A stretch of 8,997 nucleotides of DNA from an uncultured Veillonellaceae bacterium (GTDB lineage: Bacteria > Bacillota > Negativicutes > Veillonellales > Negativicoccaceae): positions 1-8,997 of the forward strand of contig CAMYCX010000053.1 of assembly GCA_947254705.1 (NCBI GenBank), read 5' to 3'. Positions 1 to 5,162 of the stretch are shown here, piece by piece. A program made the translations under genes and the position numbers. How positions within the stretch are numbered: the stretch's first letter is position 1; each line of letters opens with the position of its first letter. The notes below the pieces were generated by a model. The model had not been told where the DNA came from. It searched no databases and saw nothing but the letters and a program-made list of their open reading frames with translations.

Positions 1-49
1 TCTTGCTTGCATTGTTCAGTTTTCAAAGAACCGTGCGCCTTGCAGCGAC
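1..49 (-). other. Pre-16S rRNA leader, 5' portion (rRNA operon continues off the left edge)
   Basis: Read on the minus strand, this stretch follows promoter P2 and contains GGTTCTTTGAAAACTGAA, the leader sequence seen in Firmicutes rRNA operons, which includes boxA. It should be the start of the transcribed leader, with 16S rRNA further left outside the window. No mature rRNA sequence is visible here. A contig ending in an rRNA leader is expected when short reads cannot resolve multiple rRNA operon copies. The identity of the leader is established knowledge; the presence of 16S beyond the edge is inferred. Confidence 0.75.
18..32 (-). promoter_or_regulatory. boxA antitermination element of the rRNA leader
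   Basis: The minus strand reads GGTTCTTTGAAAACT, very close to the Bacillus rRNA boxA (TGTTCTTTGAAAACT). In the RNA, boxA is bound by NusB/NusE to let RNA polymerase read through the untranslated rRNA operon. It lies about 20-30 bases after the predicted P2 start site, as expected for a leader boxA. Confidence 0.75.
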
Positions 50-55
50 TTTGTC

Positions 56-85
56 AGTATATCACTTTCAAATTCGCCTTGTCAA
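56..85 (-). promoter_or_regulatory. rRNA operon promoter P2
   Basis: On the minus strand there is a perfect -35 TTGACA (85-80), an 18-base spacer and the -10 TATACT (61-56). An A7 tract lies immediately upstream of the -35 (96-90) and resembles an UP element. The predicted start is near position 49-50. It is the promoter nearest to boxA. Tandem strong promoters are typical of rRNA operons. Confidence 0.82.
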
Positions 86-144
86 GCACTTTTTTTACCG
101 CCAATGATCATTTCCTTTCGGAGCTGTCATCAGCGATGATTTAT

Positions 145-173
145 ATCTTAGCACCCTTTTGCAGGTGTGTCAA
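145..173 (-). promoter_or_regulatory. rRNA operon promoter P1
   Basis: On the minus strand there is a perfect -35 TTGACA (173-168), a 17-base spacer and the -10 TAAGAT (150-145). It lies about 89 bases upstream of P2 on the same strand, giving a tandem P1-P2 arrangement. The -35 begins only 15 bases after the stop codon of the binding-protein gene, and I see no terminator in between. Confidence 0.75.
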
Positions 174-188
174 GACAGGATCCGATTT

Positions 189-1211
189 TTATTTTGCTTG
201 GGTCTGTTTCCCTTTGGCGGGGCGTTTGTCCGGTTCGGGTACCGGTGCGGTATAGCGTTCCGCCAAGGCGGGAAAACGATCCTCGTATCCCATCGCCTGA
301 TGTGCGCTCATCGCCGTAGGAATTTCAATGGAGGAGCTGTATATATATGCCGGGCGAATGGCGTAGACCCGCCGCTCACGCACGGCGCTGATCGATGCCA
401 GCGCGGGGTCGTGATAAATCATATCGACTTGCCGCCGGTAGCGATTGCTGTACGTCGGTACAAAAATAACGTCCGGATTCATCAGCAAGAGGCGTTCTTC
501 AGTGAATTCGGTTTTCGGCGGAATGCCTGCCGCCCGAGCGGCATGAATCAGTCCGCTGTAGGTCGTCATATCGTCAAACAGACTGCCGGTACCGCCGTAC
601 CCCGTCATATTGGAGGTAAAAAATACGCTGCGTCGTGCATCCGCCGGAATGCTGTCCCGACGCGCGACTACCGCCGCTACATTCGCATCGTAACGTCGCA
701 GCAACTGCTCGCCGACAGCTTGCGCATCAAGGGCTGTTGCGACTTGGTGGACCATGGTATGGACGTCGTTCACGCGGTCGGGCGTTTTAATCACTACGAC
801 AGGAATCCCCATAGCCCGCACGCCTTCCACAATGTCCGCGGAAGTATAGTCCGGCATCAGTACCAAGTCCGGCCCGAGCGAGACGATTTCTTCCGTTCCG
901 GGCAGTCGCGACAACCGCTGCTTGACTTGACGGGCGCGTTGCCACGCTAATGACGAAAACGGCGACTGGCTGTCCGCCGATACGGCAACCAATCGCTCCG
1001 GCGGCAACATTTCCAACAGAATCGCATCCAATGCATTGGATGTCGCCATTACACGTTGCGGATTAGCGGGTAATTCAACGTATGTTCCCATTTCATCAAT
1101 CATCGTATGCCCGCTGTGTGAAGCGACGGGCAGGTCGGGTACCACACCGCGACTGGCGAGCACGAGCAAGGCCAGTACAATCGGTACACCGATATCACGC
1201 AAATGATGCAT
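189..1211 (-). CDS. ABC transporter substrate-binding protein, FecB/BtuF type (siderophore/haem/cobalamin class)
   Basis: This 340-aa protein belongs to the periplasmic-binding-protein fold of iron-siderophore and cobalamin uptake (Pfam PF01497 type). The family captures ligand outside the inner membrane and delivers it to a FecCD/BtuCD permease. An N-terminal hydrophobic stretch (about 7-19) is a signal peptide, and a possible cleavage region lies near VAS (29-31). No lipobox cysteine follows. The first lobe carries the usual ELPANPQRVMATS (46-57) and a GTEEIVSLGPDLVLMPDY segment (105-122). The second lobe has TEERLLLMNPDVIFVPTYS (237-255). The C-terminal tail (about 323-340) is proline- and lysine-rich. 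AGGGAG precedes the ATG by about 9 bases. No permease or ATPase of this class lies beside it, so it is an orphan here or its partners are elsewhere. The exact ligand cannot be told. Confidence 0.85.
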   Translation of the reverse strand: MHHLRDIGVPIVLALLVLASRGVVPDLPVASHSGHTMIDEMGTYVELPANPQRVMATSNALDAILLEMLPPERLVAVSADSQSPFSSLAWQRARQVKQRLSRLPGTEEIVSLGPDLVLMPDYTSADIVEGVRAMGIPVVVIKTPDRVNDVHTMVHQVATALDAQAVGEQLLRRYDANVAAVVARRDSIPADARRSVFFTSNMTGYGGTGSLFDDMTTYSGLIHAARAAGIPPKTEFTEERLLLMNPDVIFVPTYSNRYRRQVDMIYHDPALASISAVRERRVYAIRPAYIYSSSIEIPTAMSAHQAMGYEDRFPALAERYTAPVPEPDKRPAKGKQTQAK

Positions 1212-1268
1212 ATATTTTCTCTCCCTGTTTCCTCTGGTCTTTTGATGATAGCATGTGTATCACGTGCT

Positions 1269-1282
1269 GACAAATATTTGTC
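1269..1282. promoter_or_regulatory. 14-bp perfect palindrome, possible operator
   Basis: GACAAATATTTGTC is a perfect inverted repeat with no spacer. It lies between the start codon of the binding-protein gene (1211) and both predicted promoters, so it would fall in that gene's 5' untranslated region and about 37 bases upstream of the terC -10. The symmetry suggests a dimeric repressor site. I cannot name the regulator. Confidence 0.4.
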
Positions 1283-1318
1283 GTTTATATATTGTGTCCT
1301 GCCGACAAGATGTGTCTA

Positions 1319-1327
1319 TGCTATAAT
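1319..1327 (+). promoter_or_regulatory. Extended -10 promoter for the terC pair
   Basis: TGCTATAAT is a consensus extended -10 (TGn plus TATAAT) on the plus strand. No good -35 is visible at 16-18 bases; the nearest is TGCCGA at 1300. Extended -10 promoters often work without one. The start would be near 1334, giving a leader of about 180 bases before the first terC start codon. Confidence 0.6.
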
Positions 1328-1329
1328 AA

Positions 1330-1359
1330 ATTATATTTATAATCATTACAACGATACAA
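1330..1359 (-). promoter_or_regulatory. Candidate promoter for the substrate-binding protein gene
   Basis: On the minus strand there is TTGTAT (1359-1354), an 18-base spacer and a perfect -10 TATAAT (1335-1330). It faces away from the terC promoter, and the two -10 elements almost touch, so a regulator bound here could affect both directions. The leader to the ATG at 1211 would be about 110 bases and would contain the GACAAATATTTGTC palindrome. Confidence 0.5.
1337..1351. promoter_or_regulatory. Fur-box-like site
   Basis: TTATAATCATTACAA matches the 7-1-7 Fur consensus TGATAATnATTATCA at 11 of 14 defined positions. It sits in the spacer of the minus-strand promoter and just after the predicted terC start site. 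Iron control would fit a siderophore-type binding protein. The region is AT-rich, so chance similarity is quite possible. Confidence 0.3.
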
Positions 1360-1412
1360 CGATGCGGATCAACGATACAACGATGCGGATCAACGATACA
1401 ACGATGCGGATC
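1350..1412. repeat. Three perfect tandem copies of a 21-bp repeat
   Basis: Units occupy 1350-1370, 1371-1391 and 1392-1412 with no mismatch, followed by a 3-base partial copy (AAC, 1413-1415). Each unit has two related halves, AACGATAC and AACGATGCGGATC, so AACGAT occurs six times. A 21-bp period is two helical turns, placing each copy on the same DNA face. The array lies within the predicted terC leader and touches the Fur-like site and the minus-strand -35. It could be a binding array, an RNA element or simple slippage. No spacers are present, so it is not CRISPR. Confidence 0.95.
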
Positions 1413-1436
1413 AACCTTGTCTGCTTTGTCGGCAGT

Positions 1437-1488
1437 ATGCCCTCGGTAGATGTCGGCGGATCCGCTTTACCGGGGCATTTACCGCCGA
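1437..1488 (+). promoter_or_regulatory. Foldable leader upstream of the first terC gene
   Basis: ATGCCC-T-CGGTA (1437-1448) can pair with TACCGGGGCAT (1468-1478), an 11-bp stem with one bulged base. A competing helix is possible between TCGGCGG (1453-1459, in the loop of the first stem) and CCGCCGA (1482-1488), which ends just before the ribosome binding site at 1495-1505. TTTACCG occurs twice (1466-1472, 1478-1484), so CGGTA has two possible partners. This is consistent with a translation-controlling leader but not proof of one. I do not see the GGGGAGTAG core of the yybP-ykoY Mn riboswitch that often precedes terC genes. Confidence 0.35.
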
Positions 1489-1513
1489 TGCGACGGGGGA
1501 AAGGATGTGGCGT

Positions 1514-2182
1514 GTGGAGTTATTCAGTGCGCAGTTTTGGATTGCGCTCGGTTCGATTATCATTTTAGACTTGGTGCTGGCGGGGGATAATGCCGTAGTC
1601 ATCGCGATGGCGGCGAGACGATTGCCGCCGGAGTTGCAAAATCGTGCCATCATGATCGGTACGGCCGGGGCGATTATCATTCGTGCGCTCATGACGATTG
1701 TGGCGACTTGGTTGTTGCAAATTCCGTTTTTGCAGGCACTCGGGGGCGTCATTTTACTTCCGATTGCAGTCAAGTTGCTGCAACCACACACGGAAATGAA
1801 GAGTATGACACTCTATACATCAAGTATGCGCAGCGCCATTCAGACGATTATCATCGCCGATGTCGCGATGGGCGTGGATAATGTCCTCGCGATTGCCGGC
1901 GCGGCACACGGTGATTTTCTGTTGGTGATCATCGGGTTGCTGATCAGCATTCCGCTGATTGTCAGCGGCAGTCGTATCATCGCCAATTTGATGGACCGTT
2001 ACCCGATTTTGATCGTCATCGGCAGTGCCATCCTGGGTTACACTGCAGGATCGATGATCATGCACGACGGAATCATCGGTACATGGCTGCTCAATCAATC
2101 CGCATGGATGGCGTATCTCGTGCCGATTTTGACGACCGCGGCGGTTCTGATTGTACCCCATTATTGGTACCGGCGAACGTAG
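1514..2182 (+). CDS. TerC family integral membrane protein, YjbE-like (likely metal exporter), first of a tandem pair
   Basis: This is a 222-aa polytopic protein of the TerC family. The family is named for tellurite resistance, and Bacillus members are implicated in Mn2+ efflux and metalation of secreted enzymes. The size matches the short YjbE type. Two pseudo-symmetric halves each carry an acidic DxxxxxDN signature within a membrane helix: D19-D25-N26 (DLVLAGDNA) and D116-D122-N123 (DVAMGVDN). These are the likely ion-binding residues. I chose the GTG start at 1514 over the in-frame ATG at 1505. AAGGA (1501-1505) is 8 bases before the GTG, whereas the ATG overlaps the ribosome binding site, and the resulting N-terminus MELFSAQF is typical for the family. 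The paralogue follows after 49 bases, probably as an operon. Substrate is inferred from the family. Confidence 0.85.
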   Translation: MELFSAQFWIALGSIIILDLVLAGDNAVVIAMAARRLPPELQNRAIMIGTAGAIIIRALMTIVATWLLQIPFLQALGGVILLPIAVKLLQPHTEMKSMTLYTSSMRSAIQTIIIADVAMGVDNVLAIAGAAHGDFLLVIIGLLISIPLIVSGSRIIANLMDRYPILIVIGSAILGYTAGSMIMHDGIIGTWLLNQSAWMAYLVPILTTAAVLIVPHYWYRRT

Positions 2183-2231
2183 GCGACAGATTTCTGTCCG
2201 CTTTGTTATTGAATAAAGGTCAGGCGTACAC

Positions 2232-2921
2232 ATGGAATTACAACTTACAGAAATTACACATTGGTCATTTTGGATATCCGTTCTGTCGATTATTATGATG
2301 GATATGGTGCTGGCGGGGGATAATGCCGTGGTCATTGCGATGGCGGCGCGCCGATTGCCGCATCATTTGCAACAGCGTGCCATCGTCATCGGTGCCGCGG
2401 GCGCCGTTCTCGTGCGCATCGTGCTGACGACGATCGCAGCGGAGATTCTAACGATTCCGCTTTTGCAGGCGGCCGGCGGTCTGATCCTCATCCCGATCGC
2501 CGTCAAGCTGTTGCTGCCCAAACGTGACGAAGTCCGCGAGTCACATACTGACGGCGGTATTCGTGCGGCGATACAGACGATTATCATCGCCGATGTCGTG
2601 ATGAGTCTGGATAATATTTTAGCGGTCGCCGGTGCGGCGCACGGTTCTTTTCTCCTGGTCGTGTTCGGCCTGGCGGTCAGTATTCCGATTGTCATCGGCG
2701 GCAGCACCCTGTTATCCCGTCTGATGGAACGCTTCCCGTGGCTCGTAACGCTCGGTGCCGCCGTACTCGGATATACGTCAGGGTCCATGATTGTCGCGGA
2801 TCGCATTATCGGTGCACACCTGACGGCATGGCTTCCCGCCGCTCACCTGCTCGTGCCGTTGTTCGTTATCGCCGTCGTGCTGATTATGCCCCGCGCCTTG
2901 CGCTATCCCCATCGGCGGTAA
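2232..2921 (+). CDS. TerC family integral membrane protein, YjbE-like, second of a tandem pair
   Basis: This 229-aa paralogue of the preceding gene has the same layout. Membrane helices carry DMVLAGDNA (D24, D30, N31) and DVVMSLDN (D121, D127, N128), and a short charged linker (about 97-109) separates the halves. It ends in a basic tail (ALRYPHRR). The start MELQLTEITHWSFW aligns with the chosen start of the first copy. CAGG (2221-2224) and AAAGG (2215-2219) lie upstream of the ATG. The 49-base gap holds a small hairpin (GACAG-ATTT-CTGTC, 2185-2198) and no promoter that I can see, so both copies are probably co-transcribed and end at the terminator after 2933. Two copies could be homo- or heteromeric or differ in metal preference; the sequence does not decide this. 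Confidence 0.85.
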   Translation: MELQLTEITHWSFWISVLSIIMMDMVLAGDNAVVIAMAARRLPHHLQQRAIVIGAAGAVLVRIVLTTIAAEILTIPLLQAAGGLILIPIAVKLLLPKRDEVRESHTDGGIRAAIQTIIIADVVMSLDNILAVAGAAHGSFLLVVFGLAVSIPIVIGGSTLLSRLMERFPWLVTLGAAVLGYTSGSMIVADRIIGAHLTAWLPAAHLLVPLFVIAVVLIMPRALRYPHRR

Positions 2922-2932
2922 CCCGCATACCC

Positions 2933-2978
2933 AAAGAGCTGTCCGTGAAATGTACACGGACAGCTCTTTTATTTTTTC
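2933..2978 (+). terminator. Rho-independent terminator after the terC pair
   Basis: A perfect 15-bp stem (AAAGAGCTGTCCGTG, 2933-2947, with its complement at 2955-2969) and a 7-base loop are followed by a T-rich run, TTTTATTTTTT. It ends the plus-strand terC transcript 12 bases after the stop codon. In the other direction only three T follow, so termination of the convergent dehydrogenase transcript there would be weaker. Confidence 0.93.
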
Positions 2979-3004
2979 TCATCCATTCCGTTCTCCCGCT
3001 TTCA

Positions 3005-3784
3005 TTACTCCTCCGTGCGGATATCGTTGCAACGATGTATCGTAAATCCCGTCGATTGCTGATTGGCCATAATCGTAACATCGGTGATTTGCACCCGACG
3101 CGGCCGTGTCGCAACAAATTCGATGACTTCGGCGATATCTTCCGCCGTCAGCGCTTCAATGCCGGCATACACCTGCGCTGCACGATGGTGATCACCACGG
3201 AACCGGACATCGCTGAACGGAGTTTCTACCAGTCCCGGCATAATCGTCGTGACCTTGATATCCGTTTCCATGGTATCGATACGGATGCCGTCGCCGAGCA
3301 TTTTGACAGCCGCTTTCGTGGCGCAGTACACCGCACCGCCGCCATACGCAAACTGTCCCGCGGTCGATCCGAGGTTGATGATATGCCCTGACCCGCGAGC
3401 CACCATCGCCGGCAAAAAGGCACGTGTTACGCTCGCTAATCCTTTGATATTCGTATCGATGACCTCTTCGATATCCGTCCATGCATTCTCTTGATACGGC
3501 AATGTTTCCCTGGCAAGGCCGGCATTATTGATTAATATATCCGGCGTACCGACCTCCGTCAGCACTTGCTGCGCCACTCGCTCCACCGCCCGCCGATCGC
3601 AAATATCCAGTGCCATGACATGAATCGGATTCCCGTACTCTTTCGTCCACGCCTTTGCCGCCTCGGCCAATATCGCGCCGCGACGCGCCAACAGCACCAA
3701 TTCGCATCGCCGCTCGGAGAACTTCGCTGCCGTGGCTTTTCCGATACCGCTCGATGCACCTGTAATCACTACTTTCATCGTCAT
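3005..3784 (-). CDS. ydfG: Short-chain dehydrogenase/reductase, YdfG-like (NADP-dependent hydroxy-acid/serine dehydrogenase)
   Basis: This is a 259-aa classical SDR. The Rossmann motif TGASSGIG is at 8-15, and R34-R35 after the second strand suggest NADP(H) preference. NNAG is at 86-89, N112 is the structural asparagine, and the catalytic set is S140, Y153 and K157 (YCATK). Downstream, PGLVETPFSDVRFRGD (183-198) and the C-terminal FTIHR (247-251) resemble E. coli YdfG, which oxidises L-allo-threonine, serine and 3-hydroxy acids. Start: GGGAGG is 9 bases before the ATG at 3784; the next in-frame ATG, at codon 3, is too far. The gene is monocistronic, convergent with the terC pair and divergent from yjiH. 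Substrate beyond the YdfG class is uncertain. Confidence 0.85.
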   Translation of the reverse strand: MTMKVVITGASSGIGKATAAKFSERRCELVLLARRGAILAEAAKAWTKEYGNPIHVMALDICDRRAVERVAQQVLTEVGTPDILINNAGLARETLPYQENAWTDIEEVIDTNIKGLASVTRAFLPAMVARGSGHIINLGSTAGQFAYGGGAVYCATKAAVKMLGDGIRIDTMETDIKVTTIMPGLVETPFSDVRFRGDHHRAAQVYAGIEALTAEDIAEVIEFVATRPRRVQITDVTIMANQQSTGFTIHRCNDIRTEE

Positions 3785-3822
3785 CTCATCACGCCTCCCG
3801 TCTCATCTGTCTTGCTGTCACG

Positions 3823-3831
3823 ATTGTACCA
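3823..3831 (-). promoter_or_regulatory. Candidate extended -10 promoter for the dehydrogenase
   Basis: The minus strand reads TGGTACAAT, an extended -10 (TGn plus TACAAT), about 40 bases upstream of the ATG at 3784. No convincing -35 is seen at 17-18 bases. It is the best candidate in this gap. Confidence 0.45.
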
Positions 3832-3861
3832 CACCCGCCGCCGATGCCGCCGAATCGACTC

Positions 3862-3871
3862 ATGTATACAT
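3862..3871. promoter_or_regulatory. 10-bp palindrome between divergent promoters
   Basis: ATGTATACAT is a perfect palindrome between the candidate dehydrogenase promoter and the yjiH promoter, about 20 bases upstream of the yjiH -35. It could be an operator, but it is short and the regulator is unknown. Confidence 0.25.
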
Positions 3872-3891
3872 TCCTAAAGGCCTTGATTTCA

Positions 3892-3920
3892 TTGCATTTT
3901 TCGCTCTGTTTCGCTACAAT
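3892..3920 (+). promoter_or_regulatory. Promoter of the yjiH-yjiG-iadA operon
   Basis: TTGCAT (3892-3897), an exact 17-base spacer and TACAAT (3915-3920) match the sigma-A consensus well. Start near 3927 gives a short leader to the ATG at 3956, including the strong AAAGGAGG ribosome binding site (3941-3948). Confidence 0.72.
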
Positions 3921-3955
3921 GAACTTAAGTTTTTATCAGTAAAGGAGGAATTGAG

Positions 3956-4606
3956 ATGGAACAACAAAGCCAGGAAAAACTGTCATGGAAAAGTTATGTC
4001 GCGTTTATCGGCGCCGTCATTTTCTTTTCGGGCATTTTTGCCGATGCTCACAACTGGACGAAGGTGATGGACTTTACCGTACTCAACGGCTCGTTCGGCT
4101 CATGGGAAACGGCGGCCGGCAAGATGGCGTCCTTCCGCGGCAGCGGGGGAACGGGAGCTAAGGACGGATTTATTTTCGCTATTACACTGCTGCCCGCATT
4201 GCTCTTTGCCATCGGGCTGATTCACGTAGTGGAAGGGTACGGCGGACTTGCCGTAGCCAGAAAATGGCTGACCCCGCTCTTAAAACCGTTGCTCGGTGTA
4301 CCGGGCACTTGCGGCTTGGCGCTGATCGCCAATCTGCAAACGACGGATGCCGGCGCCGGCATGACGAAAGTCCTGCACCAAGACGCTCTGATCAACAGTC
4401 GGGAACGTGCGATTTTCTCCGGTTACCAGATATCCGGATCGGCACCGATCACCAACTATTTCTCATCGGCGGTGGCCGTATTCCCGGTGTTGCTCGTACC
4501 GGTCGGATTACCGCTCTTGGTCATTTTGGTCTTTAAATTCATCGGCGGCAACATCGTCCGCCTGTACATTCGTTTTACGGAAGGAAAAGGAGGCGAAGCC
4601 GCATGA
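3956..4606 (+). CDS. yjiH: YjiH family inner membrane protein, Gate (nucleoside-recognition) domain
   Basis: This 216-aa membrane protein has a helix at about 14-29, a long hydrophobic stretch at 71-92, a Gate-like core (PLLGVPGTCGLALIANLQTT, 111-130) and a C-terminal hydrophobic region (about 164-198). The glycine-rich core with conserved polar residues is typical of Gate-domain proteins (PF07670), which resemble one half of a transporter. AAAGGAGG stands 7 bases before the ATG. The stop overlaps the start of the next gene (ATGA), so the two are translationally coupled and probably form a complex. The same pair precedes iadA in E. coli. The biochemical function is not established; transport of dipeptides or amino acids linked to IadA is an inference from context. 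Confidence 0.85.
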   Translation: MEQQSQEKLSWKSYVAFIGAVIFFSGIFADAHNWTKVMDFTVLNGSFGSWETAAGKMASFRGSGGTGAKDGFIFAITLLPALLFAIGLIHVVEGYGGLAVARKWLTPLLKPLLGVPGTCGLALIANLQTTDAGAGMTKVLHQDALINSRERAIFSGYQISGSAPITNYFSSAVAVFPVLLVPVGLPLLVILVFKFIGGNIVRLYIRFTEGKGGEAA

Positions 4607-5115
4607 AACCGATGACTACTCCCGCCAATCCTGTCACGCAGGAAGCCAAAGTCGATTTGGATCGCGATTTCATCAGTCTGTTTACGGAAGGTGTCTACAA
4701 AGGTCTCGGCATCGGCATGCGCAACATGATGCCGAACGTCATGCTCGCGTTCATCCTGATCCATGCGCTGAATGTCACCGGACTACTGAAGTGGATCGGC
4801 GAAATTGCCGGCCCCGTCATGGCGCTGTGGTTCCTGCCCGGCGTGACCATTACCGTTCTGCTCGCATCATTACTCAGTATGGGCGGTGCGATCGGCGTAT
4901 TGGCCGCCTTACTCGCATCGGGTGCCATCGGTCCGTATGAAGCGACCGTACTCGTTCCCGCTTGCTACCTCATGGGCAACCCCGTTCAAAACGTCGGTCG
5001 TTGCCTGGGTACGGCGGAAGTTGAAAGCAAGTACTACGGCATCATCATTTTTGTCTGCGTCTTTAATGCATTGGCATCCATCTGGGCGATGGAATTATTA
5101 CTCACCTTCTTCTGA
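4603..5115 (+). CDS. yjiG: YjiG family inner membrane protein, Gate (nucleoside-recognition) domain
   Basis: This 170-aa partner of the preceding gene starts in an ATGA overlap, with AAAAGGAGG (4585-4593) 9 bases upstream. Hydrophobic segments lie at about 44-60, 70-106 and 145-169. The middle contains glycine-rich turns (SMGGAIG, 92-98) and a conserved YLMGNPVQNVGR segment (122-133), in keeping with YjiG-type Gate proteins. The N-terminal 20 residues are polar and probably cytoplasmic. Length is close to that of E. coli YjiG (about 153 aa). The role is unknown. Tight coupling to yjiH suggests a two-subunit membrane unit, and position before iadA suggests a link to isoaspartyl peptide use. 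Confidence 0.85.
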   Translation: MKPMTTPANPVTQEAKVDLDRDFISLFTEGVYKGLGIGMRNMMPNVMLAFILIHALNVTGLLKWIGEIAGPVMALWFLPGVTITVLLASLLSMGGAIGVLAALLASGAIGPYEATVLVPACYLMGNPVQNVGRCLGTAEVESKYYGIIIFVCVFNALASIWAMELLLTFF

Positions 5116-5126
5116 TGAATGTCTTC

Positions 5127-5145
5127 GCGGTTACCCTGTAACCGC
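5127..5145 (+). other. Intercistronic hairpin between yjiG and iadA
   Basis: GCGGTTAC-CCT-GTAACCGC is an 8-bp perfect stem with a 3-base loop, lying in the 47-base gap and ending 3 bases before the iadA ribosome binding site (5149-5154). No T tract follows, so it is not a terminator. It could act in mRNA processing or stability, or in adjusting iadA expression. Confidence 0.5.
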
Positions 5146-5162
5146 ACGAAAGGAATGATCAT

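Noticed and set aside
159..950. A 263-aa open frame on the plus strand opposite the substrate-binding protein gene
   Set aside because: It is antisense to a gene with clear family motifs, has no family-like sequence of its own, and is rich in Arg/His/Cys as expected for a shadow frame in GC-rich DNA.
1350..1412. CRISPR array
   Set aside because: The three units are directly adjacent with no spacers and no cas genes are present.
1334..1505. yybP-ykoY manganese riboswitch upstream of terC
   Set aside because: Expected from the gene family, but the GGGGAGTAG core and matching closing stem are not visible. Only a covariance-model search could exclude a divergent form.
1505..1507. ATG at 1505 as the start of the first terC gene
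   Set aside because: It directly abuts its own ribosome binding site; the GTG at 1514 has correct spacing and gives the family-typical N-terminus MELFSAQF.
1203..1568. A 121-aa open frame with a repeated NDTTMRI peptide
   Set aside because: The peptide repeat only reflects the 21-bp DNA repeat being a multiple of three. The frame spans two promoters, overlaps the start of the real terC gene, and has no good ribosome binding site.
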